Of a stretch of DNA of 64,000 nucleotides, positions 1 to 12,049 are shown one piece after another. The stretch's first letter is position 1. Each line of letters starts with the position of its first letter. The stretch spans positions 1-64,000 of the forward strand of contig JAQGAU010000012.1 of the NCBI GenBank assembly GCA_034698045.1. Reading direction: 5' to 3'. Source of the DNA: Paramacrobiotus richtersi. Lineage: Eukaryota; Tardigrada; Eutardigrada; Parachela; Macrobiotidae. The translations under genes were made by a program, and so were the position numbers. Below the pieces are notes generated by a model, which made no database searches, was not told the origin of the DNA, and worked only from the letters and a program-made list of their open reading frames with translations.

Positions 1-77
1 ATCGAAGCTGAAATTGTAGAACCTTTGAAGAACTCTAATCATCCAGTAAATGTTTACTGCCGGCGTTAATGTCTTTT
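1..77 (-). repeat. Copy 1 of a 77-bp exact repeat
   Basis: Bases 1-77 are identical to 4337-4413. The repeat runs off the left edge, so its true length is unknown. In the other copy it sits inside intron 1 of the broken F-box gene. A minus-strand frame through both copies reads without stops over this length, so it may be part of a coding exon or just a recent duplication. Confidence 0.85.
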
Positions 78-1859
78 CACTAACGACTAACATCTATCAG
101 ATAAACATTGGCGAATCACAACGTTAACGGGTACTGTGTCATACTGTTTTTTTCCCGTCTTCATAATTCACACCGTAAAATTGGTATGGTATATGCATCT
201 TGACTCGGTATATGTAGAACAAACACAAGAAATCTCAGGCAAAGCTGCTGCATGTCACGTACTTCCCGGCTGCGTCTGCCACAGCATTGCTGTGAACTCT
301 GCCAGCTGGCGAATCTCAGCATCATTGGCTCCTCGAACCCCACCGTTAATGACCTTGCCGGCATCCCGAGACAATTTGGTGGACAACTTCCCAGTTGCAC
401 AAACGGAACGTTTCCACACGGCACCTTCTGCAGAGTAGCCGGTTAACAGTCGATTATTTACTGTCACTCGAACTGCCGTTTACCTTTAATATTGTCCGGA
501 ACGGTGCGCATGTGAGCGCTAGAATCGCACAAAGTCTAGAAAAGCAACATATTAATAAAAATATTTGTAATTACTTATGCTATTGTAGAATATTAATTTT
601 ATGATTATTTTTATTTGCTTTTTATGTTTTAACTAGTTATTTGTCCAGCATAAACTGTGCGTAAAACATTCTTGAATTATTTAGTCGATCTTCGGGAAAC
701 AATGCTTGCTGTATTCCCCAAATACGATCTTCCAACAGAAACGAAGATTAATGATGCGCCATGATCAAGCACTTGCAAAGCCCAGGTGAAAAAAACAGGT
801 TCAAAAACGGTAACAAATTCCCAATACTCAAGCAAATATAAATAAAATTTCATTTTTTTAATTAATTTTTTAAGGGATCAAACTATGGGATTAGTACAAC
901 CGGCTTTTCATTGGAATCCTCCACGGTACTGCTGTTTTTATTGTTGTTCTAATTTTCATGCTTATTTCTCCGAAAAAACGACCTTTCTAAATTGTTGTTC
1001 TATCTTCTGCAAACTACAGCGCAGGGTATTAAATGTACCTAATGCACATCGGCCGGCATGCCGGCTGAAGTCAAGCCGGTGAGGAATGTGCTGGCTTCTC
1101 CGCGATAAAATAGCCCTTTGTTTTCCAGAAACTTTTCGCGATTATCATCGATGTCGCGACCGAGTTCGATCAAAATGTCACCTGTCAGGAGATTAAAGAG
1201 AAAAATAATTAGTAACCACACATCATAATAGTCGAAACTGTAGCCATTCATCTGCGACAGTTAGGATAACGAGGAAATTATTAAAAATTAACATTATTTG
1301 TCACTGAAATATACGAAACAGAATACAATAAAACATACAGTGGAGCACCGGACTGATAAGTATCACACGACAATAAAATTTTGAAAGCAAAGTTAAATCA
1401 ATCTTCGAGCTTCACTGATTCAATCTTTTGTAACAAATAACACGATATCAAAAAATCACGACTAGAAACAAAAGAAGCTGTACGATAATTCCATTAAATC
1501 TCAAACTAGTTTTGGGACTGACAAAATTAAAAATATTTTATAGATTGAAATTGAGTGGCGCTCTCACGAGGATCTACGACAACGTCTTTCTTCAGCTACA
1601 GACTATAAATATAGACCTATAAATGTACGAAGCTCATTATTCTTTTACTGTGGGACGCGTAGCAGTGGAAATTGTACGCGGTGTGATAGCCACCACGTTA
1701 ACAAATTACTGTGTGGTTAAGCATGCGTTCCGTTAAAAAATAAACAAAAAATAGTAACGTGTACCGTATCTTTAACTGTATTACAACAGATGATGGCAGT
1801 TTTTGAATATCAACACGACTTTTAGCGGCCTACGAGGCATGTTAACCAACATTTTCAGC

Positions 1860-2390
1860 TATCTTTGAGCAACTTTCTAAACTCAAAGAAGTGCTGAGTT
1901 TTAAGTTCGCAGAATGTCTAAATTTTGCCAAACATTTGTTATTCCTACTGTGGCAGAAGTTTGAAATTTGCAGTATGAGAAGAGAAAACACCAGCGAACC
2001 ACTGTGGCGGAGAGCCTTGACGCAGTGCAACAAAACAGAGCGCGGAAAAAATGTGCCACTCTCTGCACATGTTCGGCTCCAACCAGAACAAAGCAGTCGC
2101 GAATATTGTTGGCTCTACTGTAAATCAGTCATTATACCCTAACCTTATTATGAAAAGAGCCAGTGATTGTTTATGTACCTTGACCTTTGTTCGACGAAGT
2201 CCTTGCGGGTTGGGTTGCCGGCTCTTGTGAAGAAATAATGATAATATTGTGCATTTGTCGCTGTTTTGCGTTCTTTTTAAGTAGGAATTCTAATACTCTC
2301 ACGCAAACATCTATACTTTCCTTAGGCTTGCTATCACATGGTATGCAACGCAACCATAAATCTCTTGAGCCAATGAGTTCATGAGCACCG
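1860..2390. repeat. Duplicated F-box-gene upstream flank, copy 1
   Basis: Several blocks here match 5760-6090 in the same order: one around 'ctctgcacatgttcg', one around 'cctgacctttgttc' (here 'ccttgacctttgttc'), and one around 'aatctcttgagc'. The second copy lies just upstream of the broken F-box gene on the minus strand. The two have diverged with many small indels. The simplest reading is an old segmental duplication that carried the 5' flank but no surviving gene. Confidence 0.6.
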
Positions 2391-2712
2391 TCTTCCATAG
2401 CATAGTAAATCAAAACACATTCTACACACAGCTTTCTTGTTTGCGGTTTTTTATGAAGACTACAATGATAAACATTCGCCAATTTACGACTGAAATCTTT
2501 ACACGAAGTACGACAGAAGTATTACGCGTTGCAGAGAACCGTTAAAGGTTCGAAAAACGCAATTGTCCAAACTTTTTACCTGGACGAAATTAAACCAAAG
2601 CTCAGACTTATTTGAAAAACGTAAAAAGCGTAAAAAGCATTCCTACGCCCACCGCGTTGATTCTATAACGCTAACCCAAATTAATTCCATCTATCCGTTG
2701 CGTGTCCACGGT

Positions 2713-5292
2713 TTACCAGGAGAAAACAAATTCCACAGTCGGCTTCCAGCCATTCAAATACAAAATCGCCAGGCTGTACAAAGTGATCTTGCTCAGCTTG
2801 TCTAATTCTAAACTGTCCAAGTCATTCCAAGTTCTCCGCAGTCCATACTCGGTTGCGATAGTTTGCATCATGCCGTGGATCACGGGTCTGAACGTCGTTG
2901 AGTACCTACCAAACCATACAATCAGACGTTCAGTTAACGCTGGTTTCAATGCCGAAATGTCACGTCGCGTCTTCAAACACCCTGAGCGTCCAGTTTAAAT
3001 ATTGCGGTATCACGGATGATAAATTCGAAATCACATCTGAGACACTGCACTGGTCCTAGAGTGGTTTCGATCAACAACGTCACAAACCGCGACTTAGCAT
3101 TATGCTCCGCAGATTTCGAAGCTAATGCCATTCAAACACACCGTCAGAGGGGTCTGCGGCTGCATGTCTAAAATCTTTATGCATTGTATGTACTGTGTTC
3201 GCAGACACTAGCGGAGAACTGTTGCCAAAAAAAAGACTGCGATATAAATCTAAAGTACAACGCGGAACTCACATGCCGTACTTTCAATCCTAGACTTTGG
3301 ATCCCAGTCAACACCTGCTGGCGTTGTGCATGATCCAAAGGCGGTAAGCTGGCATCCCTCCTAGACCAGAATTCCTTAACAGTTAGGCACCCAGCGACCC
3401 GTCCAATCAAAATATGTACAGGTGCATATTTGCATGACCCGAAACCGCAAGTAAGATGCGCCTTAACATTGCGCAGTATCATAGTCTGACACGCAGCTGC
3501 CAATGCGTTCAGTTCTTCTACAAATTGGCCGACCGCGTCTGAAAAACGGAGCTTATGCCCGAATCCATAACGATCCCCTTTCAGCAACCAAATTGCATCA
3601 GACAGCACTAATCGTTCCACGTGGGCATGCTGGCCATTTTGTAAAAGAGTGCGGAACAAGCGACCACTGAGACATAATGGCGGTGCTTCATTATCATTGA
3701 TAACAATATCACTGGAACAGTGAAATCAGGCGTTCACAATGATCCTGCTGTGCGGTGTGCATGCATGGTGCGAGCTGGCCACAGACAGATAACCTGGGCA
3801 CTTGGTAGGGTAGGATACGCGCAGCGCCTGCGTAAAGCAGGGCAACGTGAGCATCCAGTCCCAGTACACGCACACTCGACGCAGTCTGTTCTGCTCCGCA
3901 ATGTCCAAATGTTCTGACACACAAGACAAGATATCCCTGGGCAAGAACCGAAGACTGCAAGTTGTGGCGGAAGGTATATCAGAATGCATTCCCTTTCCGT
4001 CCGCCAGTTCCAGACCCGCTTCAGAGAACTTCCGTTTGATCGTTTTCTGCCAGAATTCGTAAATTTCAACTGCTTTTTCAAGTAACGAGCGCGCCGCACC
4101 TCCCTAAAACGAAGCAAAAAAATGCAGAATTTCAACTCATTGCTCCTGCGATCCGCGTACTGTATCATAACCCTAATTACCACTGGCCGTGTAAACTACC
4201 AAACAGAGTAGTGCCAGAAAACTCCCAGCAAAGGGTTCCCCTTTGCTTTCATTTTCGGTAATCGTTGTAAATGTAAACCAGCCCCCCATACCCCGCAACC
4301 CAGTTTATCTAACAGGTTAACCCTCTCCGGATCATCATCGAAGCTGAAATTGTAGAACCTTTGAAGAACTCTAATCATCCAGTAAATGTTTACTGCCGGC
4401 GTTAATGTCTTTTTTGCAAGCAACAGCATAAGCGAGATTTTTCAGCTGTTAATTTATTCGACTATTCGGTGGAAGAATGACCAGTTAAGGAGCATAACTT
4501 CTTTAGGAGTCGTCAGGCTCCAGCAGCTAATCGTAAGCTAGCAAGCGGCTTCAAGTTTCATAACAGAAATATTTTTTTATGAGCTGTACAGTTGCACCAT
4601 AACTTACCGCTCTCTTTAAGAAAACATGCCAACTTTTTGGCATGTATTCGTTGCCGACAGCTGTGTATTTCAGTGTTATATCGTCCATGCTGACTGCCCG
4701 AAATAAGGTTCTTGTGCGATAGATTGGTCCTCCATTTTTTTCATTCGGGGTATTAACGATTTCCTGAGCAGGCGCGCTACCTCGATTGCATCCTTAAGGC
4801 CGACTGAGTCTGTGTTTGACAAACTGATCCTTTTGCACGCGCAGCCGATTGAGATCAAAGTCTCTAAGCTGTGATCTGATCCGGTGTCCGCGCGCGACAA
4901 TTGTGACAGGACCGTCTGGCGCCGAAGCTTGTACCAAACCGAAACGATTACAATGACGGCAAGGATCGGAATCGTCGGAAAACACAGCAAGCAGTGTGCC
5001 TGGGTACCACGTTCTGGGTTCGTTGACACTTCGATGCAGCAAGACTTTCACTGAGGTTCTTCCCCGGGCAATGGCTTGCCCGTCGGTAAACTCCTGACGA
5101 GTGGAAACGCGGCGGTACATTCGCTCAAACGGCACGAACTGCGGTGCAGGATATCCCTTGCAGTCCGACCATGAGACCATCCTGGGCGCAGTCGACGATC
5201 TTCCCTTGCTGGAATATCCCGTCATCTCCTCGGACATCGAACAAGTTGCCGTCTGGTTCGTTACGCAGACGATACACTGGTATGGATGGCAT
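2713..5292 (-). pseudogene. FMRP-like/F-box gene, copy A, broken
   Basis: This is a paralogue of the intact genes at 9233-11523 and 16403-18715, with the same three exons: exon 1 4608-5292 (Tudor-Tudor-KH0-like), exon 2 3273-4103 (F-box), exon 3 2713-2905 (tail ending in FSW-stop). All splice sites are in place. Compared with copy C, exon 1 has a 5-bp deletion near 5180 and a Lys codon turned to TAA near 4801. Exon 2 has a TGG turned to TGA near 3720. Exon 3 carries an extra 8 bp that shifts the frame. Several independent breaks make it a dead copy rather than a misread one. Intron 1 is about 500 bp, longer than in copies C and D, and holds the 77-bp repeat. It lies head-to-head with copy B. 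Confidence 0.85.
4337..4413 (-). repeat. Copy 2 of the 77-bp exact repeat
   Basis: Identical to bases 1-77. It lies in intron 1 of F-box copy A, which is about 230 bp longer than the matching intron of copy C. A minus-strand open frame of about 75 codons covers 4196-4429. I recognise no domain in it. Confidence 0.85.
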
Positions 5293-6735
5293 TTTAGCAG
5301 CAAGGCTTCCCGTGTCGACGCAGTAGAATTAGTACCATAGTTAGATTTTCTTACAAACTTACTTTGACAACGTTTGAATTCAGTGACACATACCAGAGTC
5401 ATTGAACTACGCCGTCTTTCAAAAAAATCAAGCCTTTCCACTTTACTGTGCCGGTGGCGATAATGATCACCGGCTGATTCACCGCGACCAGCAAAAGGCC
5501 AGGATCTGAATGTACCATCTAGGTACGAGTCGATGCAGTATTTACTGTACTTCCGCTGTAGTTTCCGCTCATGCACGTACCGTTTAAGCCATTGGGATTC
5601 TCTCTTTAAAGTGGCAACATTCGCCAAGCACGCTTTAGTATGACTTGATGGTTCGGCTTCGAGAGAAATCAGTCATTACTCATTAATGACATAGAAGTGG
5701 CTTAGTGGAAATTTCGTTGATGCGAAATGTCTGTCAGATACACCGAGAATACGTGCAGTTTTCATTACAAAATTGAGTGCGAAACAATTTGGCATTCTCT
5801 GCACATGTTCGACTCCCAACACTGACAAAAGCAACTGCGAATATCGTTGGCTCGAAATCAGACGTTAATATCATGCTCTAGTTAATAAAAAGAGCCATTC
5901 ATTATCTCATAAGCCGAGAAACGCTGATTCAGTGTACACATATATTGCCTGACCTTTGTTCAACCAGACTCGAAGTCGTTACGGGTTGGATTGTCATTTC
6001 TTGTAAAAAAATAATATGAATAATGTTATAGTGTATTTATTAATATGGTATTTGTAATGCAGCCGTAAATCTCTTGAGCTAGTGAGTAAGCGTTTTCAAA
6101 ACGAAACTGACCAGACGACTGTTGTATGCCGCTCTGGATTCTTGCCGAAAGAAGGATGTAGAGTTTAAAAGGGATGCCTATAGTAAACGGGGTGCGAAAA
6201 GGGGTGCATATAGTAAACGGGGGTGAAAGGGGGTGCCTATAGCGATTTCGTAATAATTAATACACTAACATGTACAATACTCTATAGCTAATGGACATTG
6301 ATGATTCATACGGTACTGTAAACGTAAATAACCGCGTGATTCATACCCTCATTATCAGTCAGTGGTTCAGTGCCGCGCGTCCACTTTCAAGAGAGAGGAA
6401 CTCACCCTGAGTCACCCAAAACGCGTAACCGGGACGAGTCAATGGAACCAGGAACTCGCTGTATGCTGTATTAGCGGAATCATTTCTAGTGTTCGTAACT
6501 TGTGCCGTGGTCATGTAAACGCACATTGCACTGTAACGGTTTGTGGTTTTGGTACTACAGGGTACTTTAGAAACTCAGGTAGGATTGGAATTTAAATGTT
6601 GTCAGAGTCAGTTTGTAAGAAAATCTTAAAGTCCTGCACGTAAAAGAGTTTTGTTTTTCAGATCGATGTCCGAATAAATCGTGGGACAACAGTTCTAATT
6701 TCTATTGCGTTTGAACGGGACGCCTTGCTGCGAGG
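5293..6735. other. Intergenic space between divergent F-box copies A and B
   Basis: This 1.4-kb stretch separates two broken F-box genes that point away from each other, so it should hold both old promoters. It contains the second copy of the flank repeat (about 5760-6090) and a short ~29-bp repeat array (6167-6244). I see no other gene. Confidence 0.5.
6167..6244. repeat. Short tandem array of a ~29-bp unit, array 1
   Basis: The core 'gggtgcctatagtaaacgg' recurs about three times with small changes (gatgcctatag, ggtgcatatag, ggtgcctatag). The same motif, preceded by the same 'tttaaaagg' lead-in, forms a second array at 12936-13013, so it is a dispersed family and not a single-site slippage product. 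Confidence 0.8.
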
Positions 6736-7790
6736 ATGCCGTCCATGGACCGTCTGCCTGATGAGCCAGACTGCAACGTTGTTGATGTCCGAGGAGATGA
6801 CGGACTGTTCCAGCATGGGAAGATTGTCGACTGCACCAAGGGTGGTCTCATGGTCGACTGGGAATGCAAAGGATTTCCCGCACCCCAGTTCGTGCCGTTT
6901 GAGCGAATGTACCGCCGAGTTTCTGTTCTACAGGATTTTACCGACGACCAAGCCATTGCCCAGGGAAGAACTTCAGTGGAAGTGTTCTGCATCGAAGTAA
7001 CAACGGGCCCAAAACGTGGTACCCAGGCACACTGTTTGCTGTGTTCTCCGATCGCCACAAGCATCATTTCGGCTTGGTACAAGCGGCGGTGCCAAACGGG
7101 CCTGTCACAATTGTCGCGCGTGGAGACCGAATCCGCAGTCCGCACGCGGAGAGTGAGCTCAAGCAGCTGCGCGTGCGAAAAGATCAGTTTGTCGAACACA
7201 GACTTGGCCTACCTAAAGGATAAAATCGAGGTGCTGCATCTGCTCAGGAAATTGTTGATATCCTGAACGAAACAAATGGAGGACCAATCGCCCGTACGAG
7301 AACCTTAATCCGGGCAGTCAGCATGGACGATAAGACGATGGAATTCATCGCTATTGGCAACAAATATATGCCAATAAGTTGGCGTGTTCCCGTGAAGAGA
7401 GCAGTAAGTTATGGTAAAACTGACAGCTAGTAAAATTGTTTTTTTTTGTGTAATCCGAAGCCGATGGTTCAACTGCCTCCGCTTTAAAGATTATCCAGAG
7501 AGTGTTACTGTTACCGCATGTTTTCTATGATGATGATATTCTATCACGCTCCCCTTTTATCAGCTTTGACGCGCCAGTGTTGATTAGGGTTCTGATACTT
7601 AGACCGTTTGGGATGTGATGTTATGATGTAGGCTTTATCATTTCTTGTTACTTTTCAGGGAGATAAGCTACGCTCGTTGCTTGAAGAAGCGGAAAAAACT
7701 TACGAATCCCGGCAGAAACAGCCGAAGCGGAAATTCTGCGAAGTGGACCAGGAGTTGTCAAAACCCACCAAAACCCTGTCTACATCACGG
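6736..7790 (+). pseudogene. FMRP-like/F-box gene, copy B, truncated
   Basis: Exon 1 (6736-7403) starts with the same M-P-S-M style N-terminus and carries the two Tudor-like motifs (DVRGDDG, PFERMYRR) and the KH0-like part. One base is missing near 6987 relative to copy C ('gtgttctgc' against 'gtgttattgc'), which shifts the frame, and Tyr has become TAA at about 7220. Exon 2 keeps its acceptor (starts 7658) and about 120 bp up to the basic stretch before the F-box. Then the sequence jumps at about 7790 straight to what is 3' flank in copy C, so the F-box and the last exon are gone. It is a dead gene with a large 3' deletion. Confidence 0.85.
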
Positions 7791-8120
7791 CTTTTGGCCT
7801 TAATTTGTCCAGTAAAAATGTTTGGACAGTTGTGAGTGTCGAACAGTATCGTTTTACCGGTTCTTTGCAGCTGTAATATTTCTGAAGATGGGAGATACTA
7901 ATATTATTCATATTATGGTACAGATCTCCGTAGTCGAATTACTCGAATGTTTGTCTTCGTCAGATTACTTCGTATTAAATCGTAAACAAGAAAGTTGTGG
8001 GTGGAATCTCCGAATATGGAACTTGTGTGTTTCACGATACTGAACATATTACAAACGTTTCGATTTGTTATCATGCCGATGCGTCTGGAGACGGTACTCA
8101 CTATCTGCAGCTCAGGAAAT
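7790..8120 (+). repeat. F-box-gene 3' flank, copy 1 of 3
   Basis: The block running from 'tttgtccagtaaaaatg' through 'tctttgcagctgtaatatttctg' to 'caaacgtttcgatttgttatcat' is found again at about 11640-11920 and 12340-12620. In those places it follows the last exon of an F-box copy or its relic. Here it abuts the truncated exon 2 of copy B, which marks the deletion. Confidence 0.75.
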
Positions 8121-9232
8121 TTATGACTGCGTTATGTAAAACACCATGTATAGAAAGTTACAGTAGTAGTCAGTTAAAAATGCTGTTTGCAACACGTCAA
8201 CTTCCTGGTGAAATTGCCTTGCTGAGATCCTCTGTATCGACGCTCGTTTGCTTGACCTTTCCATACGCTAAAATTACAGTACAGGTATTCATTCATATCG
8301 GGTTTTATTCAGCAATCTGCGAAATTGGTAGGTTTATGTGACATGCATATATAGAGATCGTCATTCGAATGCTGTGCAACCGATTTGTTCAACTATTGTT
8401 TCTGAGAAACTTGTTATGTGGCTTTATTGCAATGAAGCTTGATTGTGCCGCCGTGATTTTCGGCCCTTATTTGCGGCTACTTGCGTTTTCTCACGCTCAA
8501 GATCCTTAACGTGTCAAATTGCAGCTGAATGGCACAAGAATTAAGCGGCTCTAAGCACGATGTCCTTCCGGCTAAAATTTAGTGATTCTTACGGTTAAAA
8601 ATTTTTGAATTTGGGCTGCGCTTCCGCTGTAGATTTTCTTCAAAAATATTATCGTTGTTGAGCTAATTCGAAACCCAACGTTCAGAACACTGGATGCTAC
8701 TTCACGATTTATTAGTCATTACAGCAATTACTCCGACAGCAAGAGTTATCGCTGTTCTTCGCCCTTTTCTTTGCAATAACATATGTATCATCTATTCAGA
8801 AAATACCCGATAACGTGCTGTGAATATAGAGAAATCTTTCGGAATGTTCGCGTTGGCTCAGTGTATAAAATGCGTCTGCAACGCTCGCTCAGGTAACACT
8901 GGCAGCGGGGTGGTAGAAGCAGCGATAACGTACAGTACTTAGACTCTGATTGTGAGTGGCACAAACAGCAAAAATGAAAAATCTCGAAGTACTGTTCGCG
9001 TTGAATCAGCCGGAGATCATCGGAACCGCACTGTAAAAGCTTTTGGTTTTTTTGGAACTACGGCGTAGCTCTGCGACCCCGATAATATTTGCATAGTCTA
9101 AATTCAAACGTTGTCAGTAACTTTCTAAGAAAACCTGAAGAACTTTCAGACTTGTTTCTAGCTTGATCGTGGGATAAAGGTTCTAAGTTCTATTGCGTTT
9201 CTAAGGGAAGCCTTGGCATTCCTGCTGCAAGA
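8121..9232. other. Stretch without a recognised gene
   Basis: About 1.1 kb between the dead copy B and the intact copy C. The last ~100 bp resembles the sequence just before copy B ('gttctaa.ttctattgcgttt'), so the proximal promoter was duplicated along with the gene. Nothing else is visible. Confidence 0.5.
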
Positions 9233-11523
9233 ATGCCGTTCATGCATCGTCTGCCTGGTGAGCCAGACTGCAACGTGATCGACGTCCGAGGAGATGACGG
9301 AATGCTCCAGCACGGGAAGATCATTGACTGCGCCCATGGTGGTCTTATGGTCGATTGGGACTGCAACGGATATCCCGCAGCCCGATTCGTGCTATTTGAG
9401 CAAATCTACCGCCGTGTTTTCGCTTGGCAGCATTTTACCGACGGGCAAGCCGTTACCCAGAGAAGAACTGCCGTGGAAGTGTTATTGCATCGAAGTGCCA
9501 ACGAGCCCAGAACGTGGTACCCAGGCACACTGCTTGCTGTGTACTCCGATGGTCACCGTCTTTTCGGTATAGTGCGAGCTTCGCTGCCAAACGGGTCTGT
9601 TACAATTGTCGCGCGTGGAGACCGGTTTCGAACACAGCACAGTGAGTACGAGCTCAAGCAGCTGCGCGTGCAAAAGGATCAGTTTGTTAAGCACAGTCTT
9701 TGCTTGCCTAAAGGATACAATCGAGGTAGGGCGCCTGCTCAGGAAATTGTTAATATCCTGAACGAAACAACTGGAGGACCAATTCGCCGCACAAGAACCT
9801 TAATCCGGGCCGTCAGTATGGACGACAAGACACTGGATTTTGTAGCTATCGGCAACAACTATATCCCCACAAGATGGCATGTTCCCGTAAAGAGATTGGT
9901 AAGCTATGGTACAACTGACAGCTCATAAAAATGTATTGTAACCCAAAGCCGCTTGCAGGTTGTATGATTTGAAAACGGTTTGCGTACGCCGTCGCTTCCA
10001 TGCTAGAAACGCCCGTTGAAAATATTCACTGAACGATTAGAGTTCTTCACGAGACCTTTTTTGGTAGTTCTTGGCGCGCCAGGGGTAACTTGGGTTCCGG
10101 CACCCAGACTGCAGGCAATGCGATGTAATGGGTTGGTATGTTGCATTTTTCTTCTTCTTTTAGGGAGGTAAACTACGCTCGTTGCTCGAAGAAGCGGGAA
10201 AGACCTACGAATTTCGTCAGAAACAGCTCAAACGGAAAATCTCTGAAGCGGATCTGGAATTGTCGGACAAAGAAGGAACGCAGTCTAATGCAAAACTATC
10301 TTCCACCACAACTGCCAGTCTTCGCTTATCGACCAGGGATGTCCTGTCTTGTGTGTTCGGATATTTGGACAGTGCGGAGCAGAGCAGACTGCGTCGAGTG
10401 TCCGCGTACTGGGACTGGATGCTCACGTTGCCATGTTTAAAACAGGCGCTGCGCGTGTCCTACACTAACGAGTGCCCGGGCTATCTGTCTGTGGCCAGCT
10501 TGCACCATGCATGGACACCGCACACCAGGATCATCATCAACGCCTGGTTTGACTGCTCCAGTGATATCGTTGTAGATCGGTATCGTGCACCGCCATTATG
10601 TTTCGGTGGTCATTTGTTCCGCACTCTCATACAAAATGCCATGCATGACCCCGTGGAACGACTTGTTCTGTCTGACGCATTTTGGTCGCTGGAAGCGGAT
10701 CGTTATAATGGACGGCAGAAGCACGACTTGTCAGGCGCATTCGACCATTTTGTAGAGGAACTGAACGGATTGGCCGGTGCGTGTCAGACTATGGTACTGC
10801 GCAACGTTAAGGCGCGCCTTGGCTGCGGCCTCGGGTCATGCAGATTTGCATCTGTACGTATTTTGACTGGGCGGATCGCTGGGTACCTAAGTGCTAAGGA
10901 ATTCTGCTGTCGGATGGATGCCAGCTTGCTGCCTCTATATCATGCGCAACGACAGAGGGTGTTGACTGGGATAAAAAGTCTGCCATCGACTGTAGCGAAT
11001 GTAAGTTCGGAAATGTGCATCACGTTCCACGCTTTTCGAATCTAATGACAGTTGAAATTTTGAACACACTATGAGAATGGTCCTTATGTATTGTATTGTG
11101 CACTCAAGCGCCGGCGGGGAACTTTTTAAAAGAACACTTCTGCGGCACGAAACGTCTCTAGCGCTCAGTCGCTGCTTGCGGCTTTGACAGAAGCTATTCT
11201 AGGACCAGTGCAGTGTCTAAATGGCGATTTCAAATTTGTCATCCGTGATACCGGAACCGAACGCGCAGGTTGTCTGGCGCGATGTGACCCTTTCGGCATT
11301 AAGCGTTGCTTTCATTAGACCGCCTGTTGTTGTTTGATAGATACTCAACGATGTTCAGAGTCGTGATCCACGAGAGAATTCAAATTATCGCCATCGAGTA
11401 TGGACTGAGGATAACCTGGAGAGTTTGGAATTAGAAAAGCTGAGCAAGATCACTTTGTACAACCTGGCCAATTTGGATATGTGTAACTGGAAACCGATAC
11501 TGGAATTCGTTCTCTCCTGGTGA
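9233..11523 (+). CDS. F-box protein with FMRP-like Tudor-Tudor-KH0 N-terminus, copy C
   Basis: Exons 9233-9898, 10164-11000 and 11341-11523, all joined in phase 0 at GT-AG sites, give about 561 aa. Exon 1 (residues 1-222) shows a first Tudor/Agenet-like unit (DVRGDDGMLQHGKI), a second one (VEVLLHRSANEPRTWYPG), and a KH0-like part (FVKHSLCLPKG through LDFVAIGN). The order and spacing match the N-terminus of the fragile X protein FMRP, from memory of that family. Exon 2 has a basic run (KQLKRK), then an F-box near residues 277-310 (TRDVLSCVFGYLDSAEQ), then about 200 residues with Leu-rich stretches. Exon 3 ends in EFVLSW. F-box proteins usually bring substrates to Skp1-cullin ubiquitin ligases; the Tudor and KH0-like parts suggest methylated-protein or RNP partners, which is inference. 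It looks intact. Confidence 0.85.
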
Positions 11524-11529
11524 ACACTC

Positions 11530-11960
11530 GATGCGCGCCATTACGCAGCTCGGATAGACGGAATTAATTACGTTTTAGCACAGATGTTCGGTTCTGCGTC
11601 CGGTGGTCACGGAATCTTGTAATATAATTTGAACGCATTTTGTATCAGTATAAGCTTTTGTCTAACTTTGTCCAGTATGTAAAAATGTTTGGAAAATTGT
11701 GTGTCATTTAACGGTTGTCTGCAACTGCGATATTTCTGTAAAATATAATAATATTGTGGTACAGATTTCCGTAAAGAAAATGGTCGGAAATTTATCCCTG
11801 TATTCAAAAACTGTACAAAAACTGTAACAAAGAAAACTGTGTGTACCTTGAGGTACTCGTAAATCTGGCACTTTATTGATGATAACACTAAATATGTTAC
11901 AAATGTTATTATTTCTGATCCTGCCGGTCCTGTCAGGAGATTTACGGCTGCCTTATATGC
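11530..11960 (+). repeat. F-box-gene 3' flank, copy 2 of 3
   Basis: This directly follows the stop of copy C. It shares ordered blocks with 7790-8120 and with 12214-12640: 'cggatagacggaat', then 'ttgtcc.gtatgtaaaaatgttt', then 'aaatatgttacaaatgtt'. It is probably 3' UTR plus flank. The three copies have diverged mainly by indels. Confidence 0.7.
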
Positions 11961-12049
11961 CATGTTACGTATAGAACAGTGTTAGTGATCGCGTTAGAAT
12001 CGGTTGCAGACACATTCTAAATCCTACGAAACAACAACAAACACATACA

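Larger units (their letters stand above)
1..2712. other. Stretch without a recognised gene
   Basis: No exon here matches a family I recognise. Bases 1-77 are a copy of a sequence found again at 4337-4413. Bases about 1860-2390 resemble the 5' flank of the broken F-box gene at about 5760-6090, so this looks like leftover flank of another duplicated unit. Two short minus-strand reading frames near 1080-1180 and 2250-2470 look protein-like but have no paralogue or clear domain, so I do not call them. Confidence 0.5.

Noticed and set aside
1039-1251. Minus-strand frame with a protein-like run (GDILIELGRDIDDNREKF)
   Set aside because: An acceptor-like ctgacag precedes it, but I could find no neighbouring exon, paralogue or family, so calling an exon would be a guess.
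2171-2482. Minus-strand frame with CSLHKKPQTRKLCVEC, vaguely zinc-finger-like
   Set aside because: The Cys/His spacing fits no zinc-binding domain I know, and the matching flank copy at 5930-6090 does not keep the frame.
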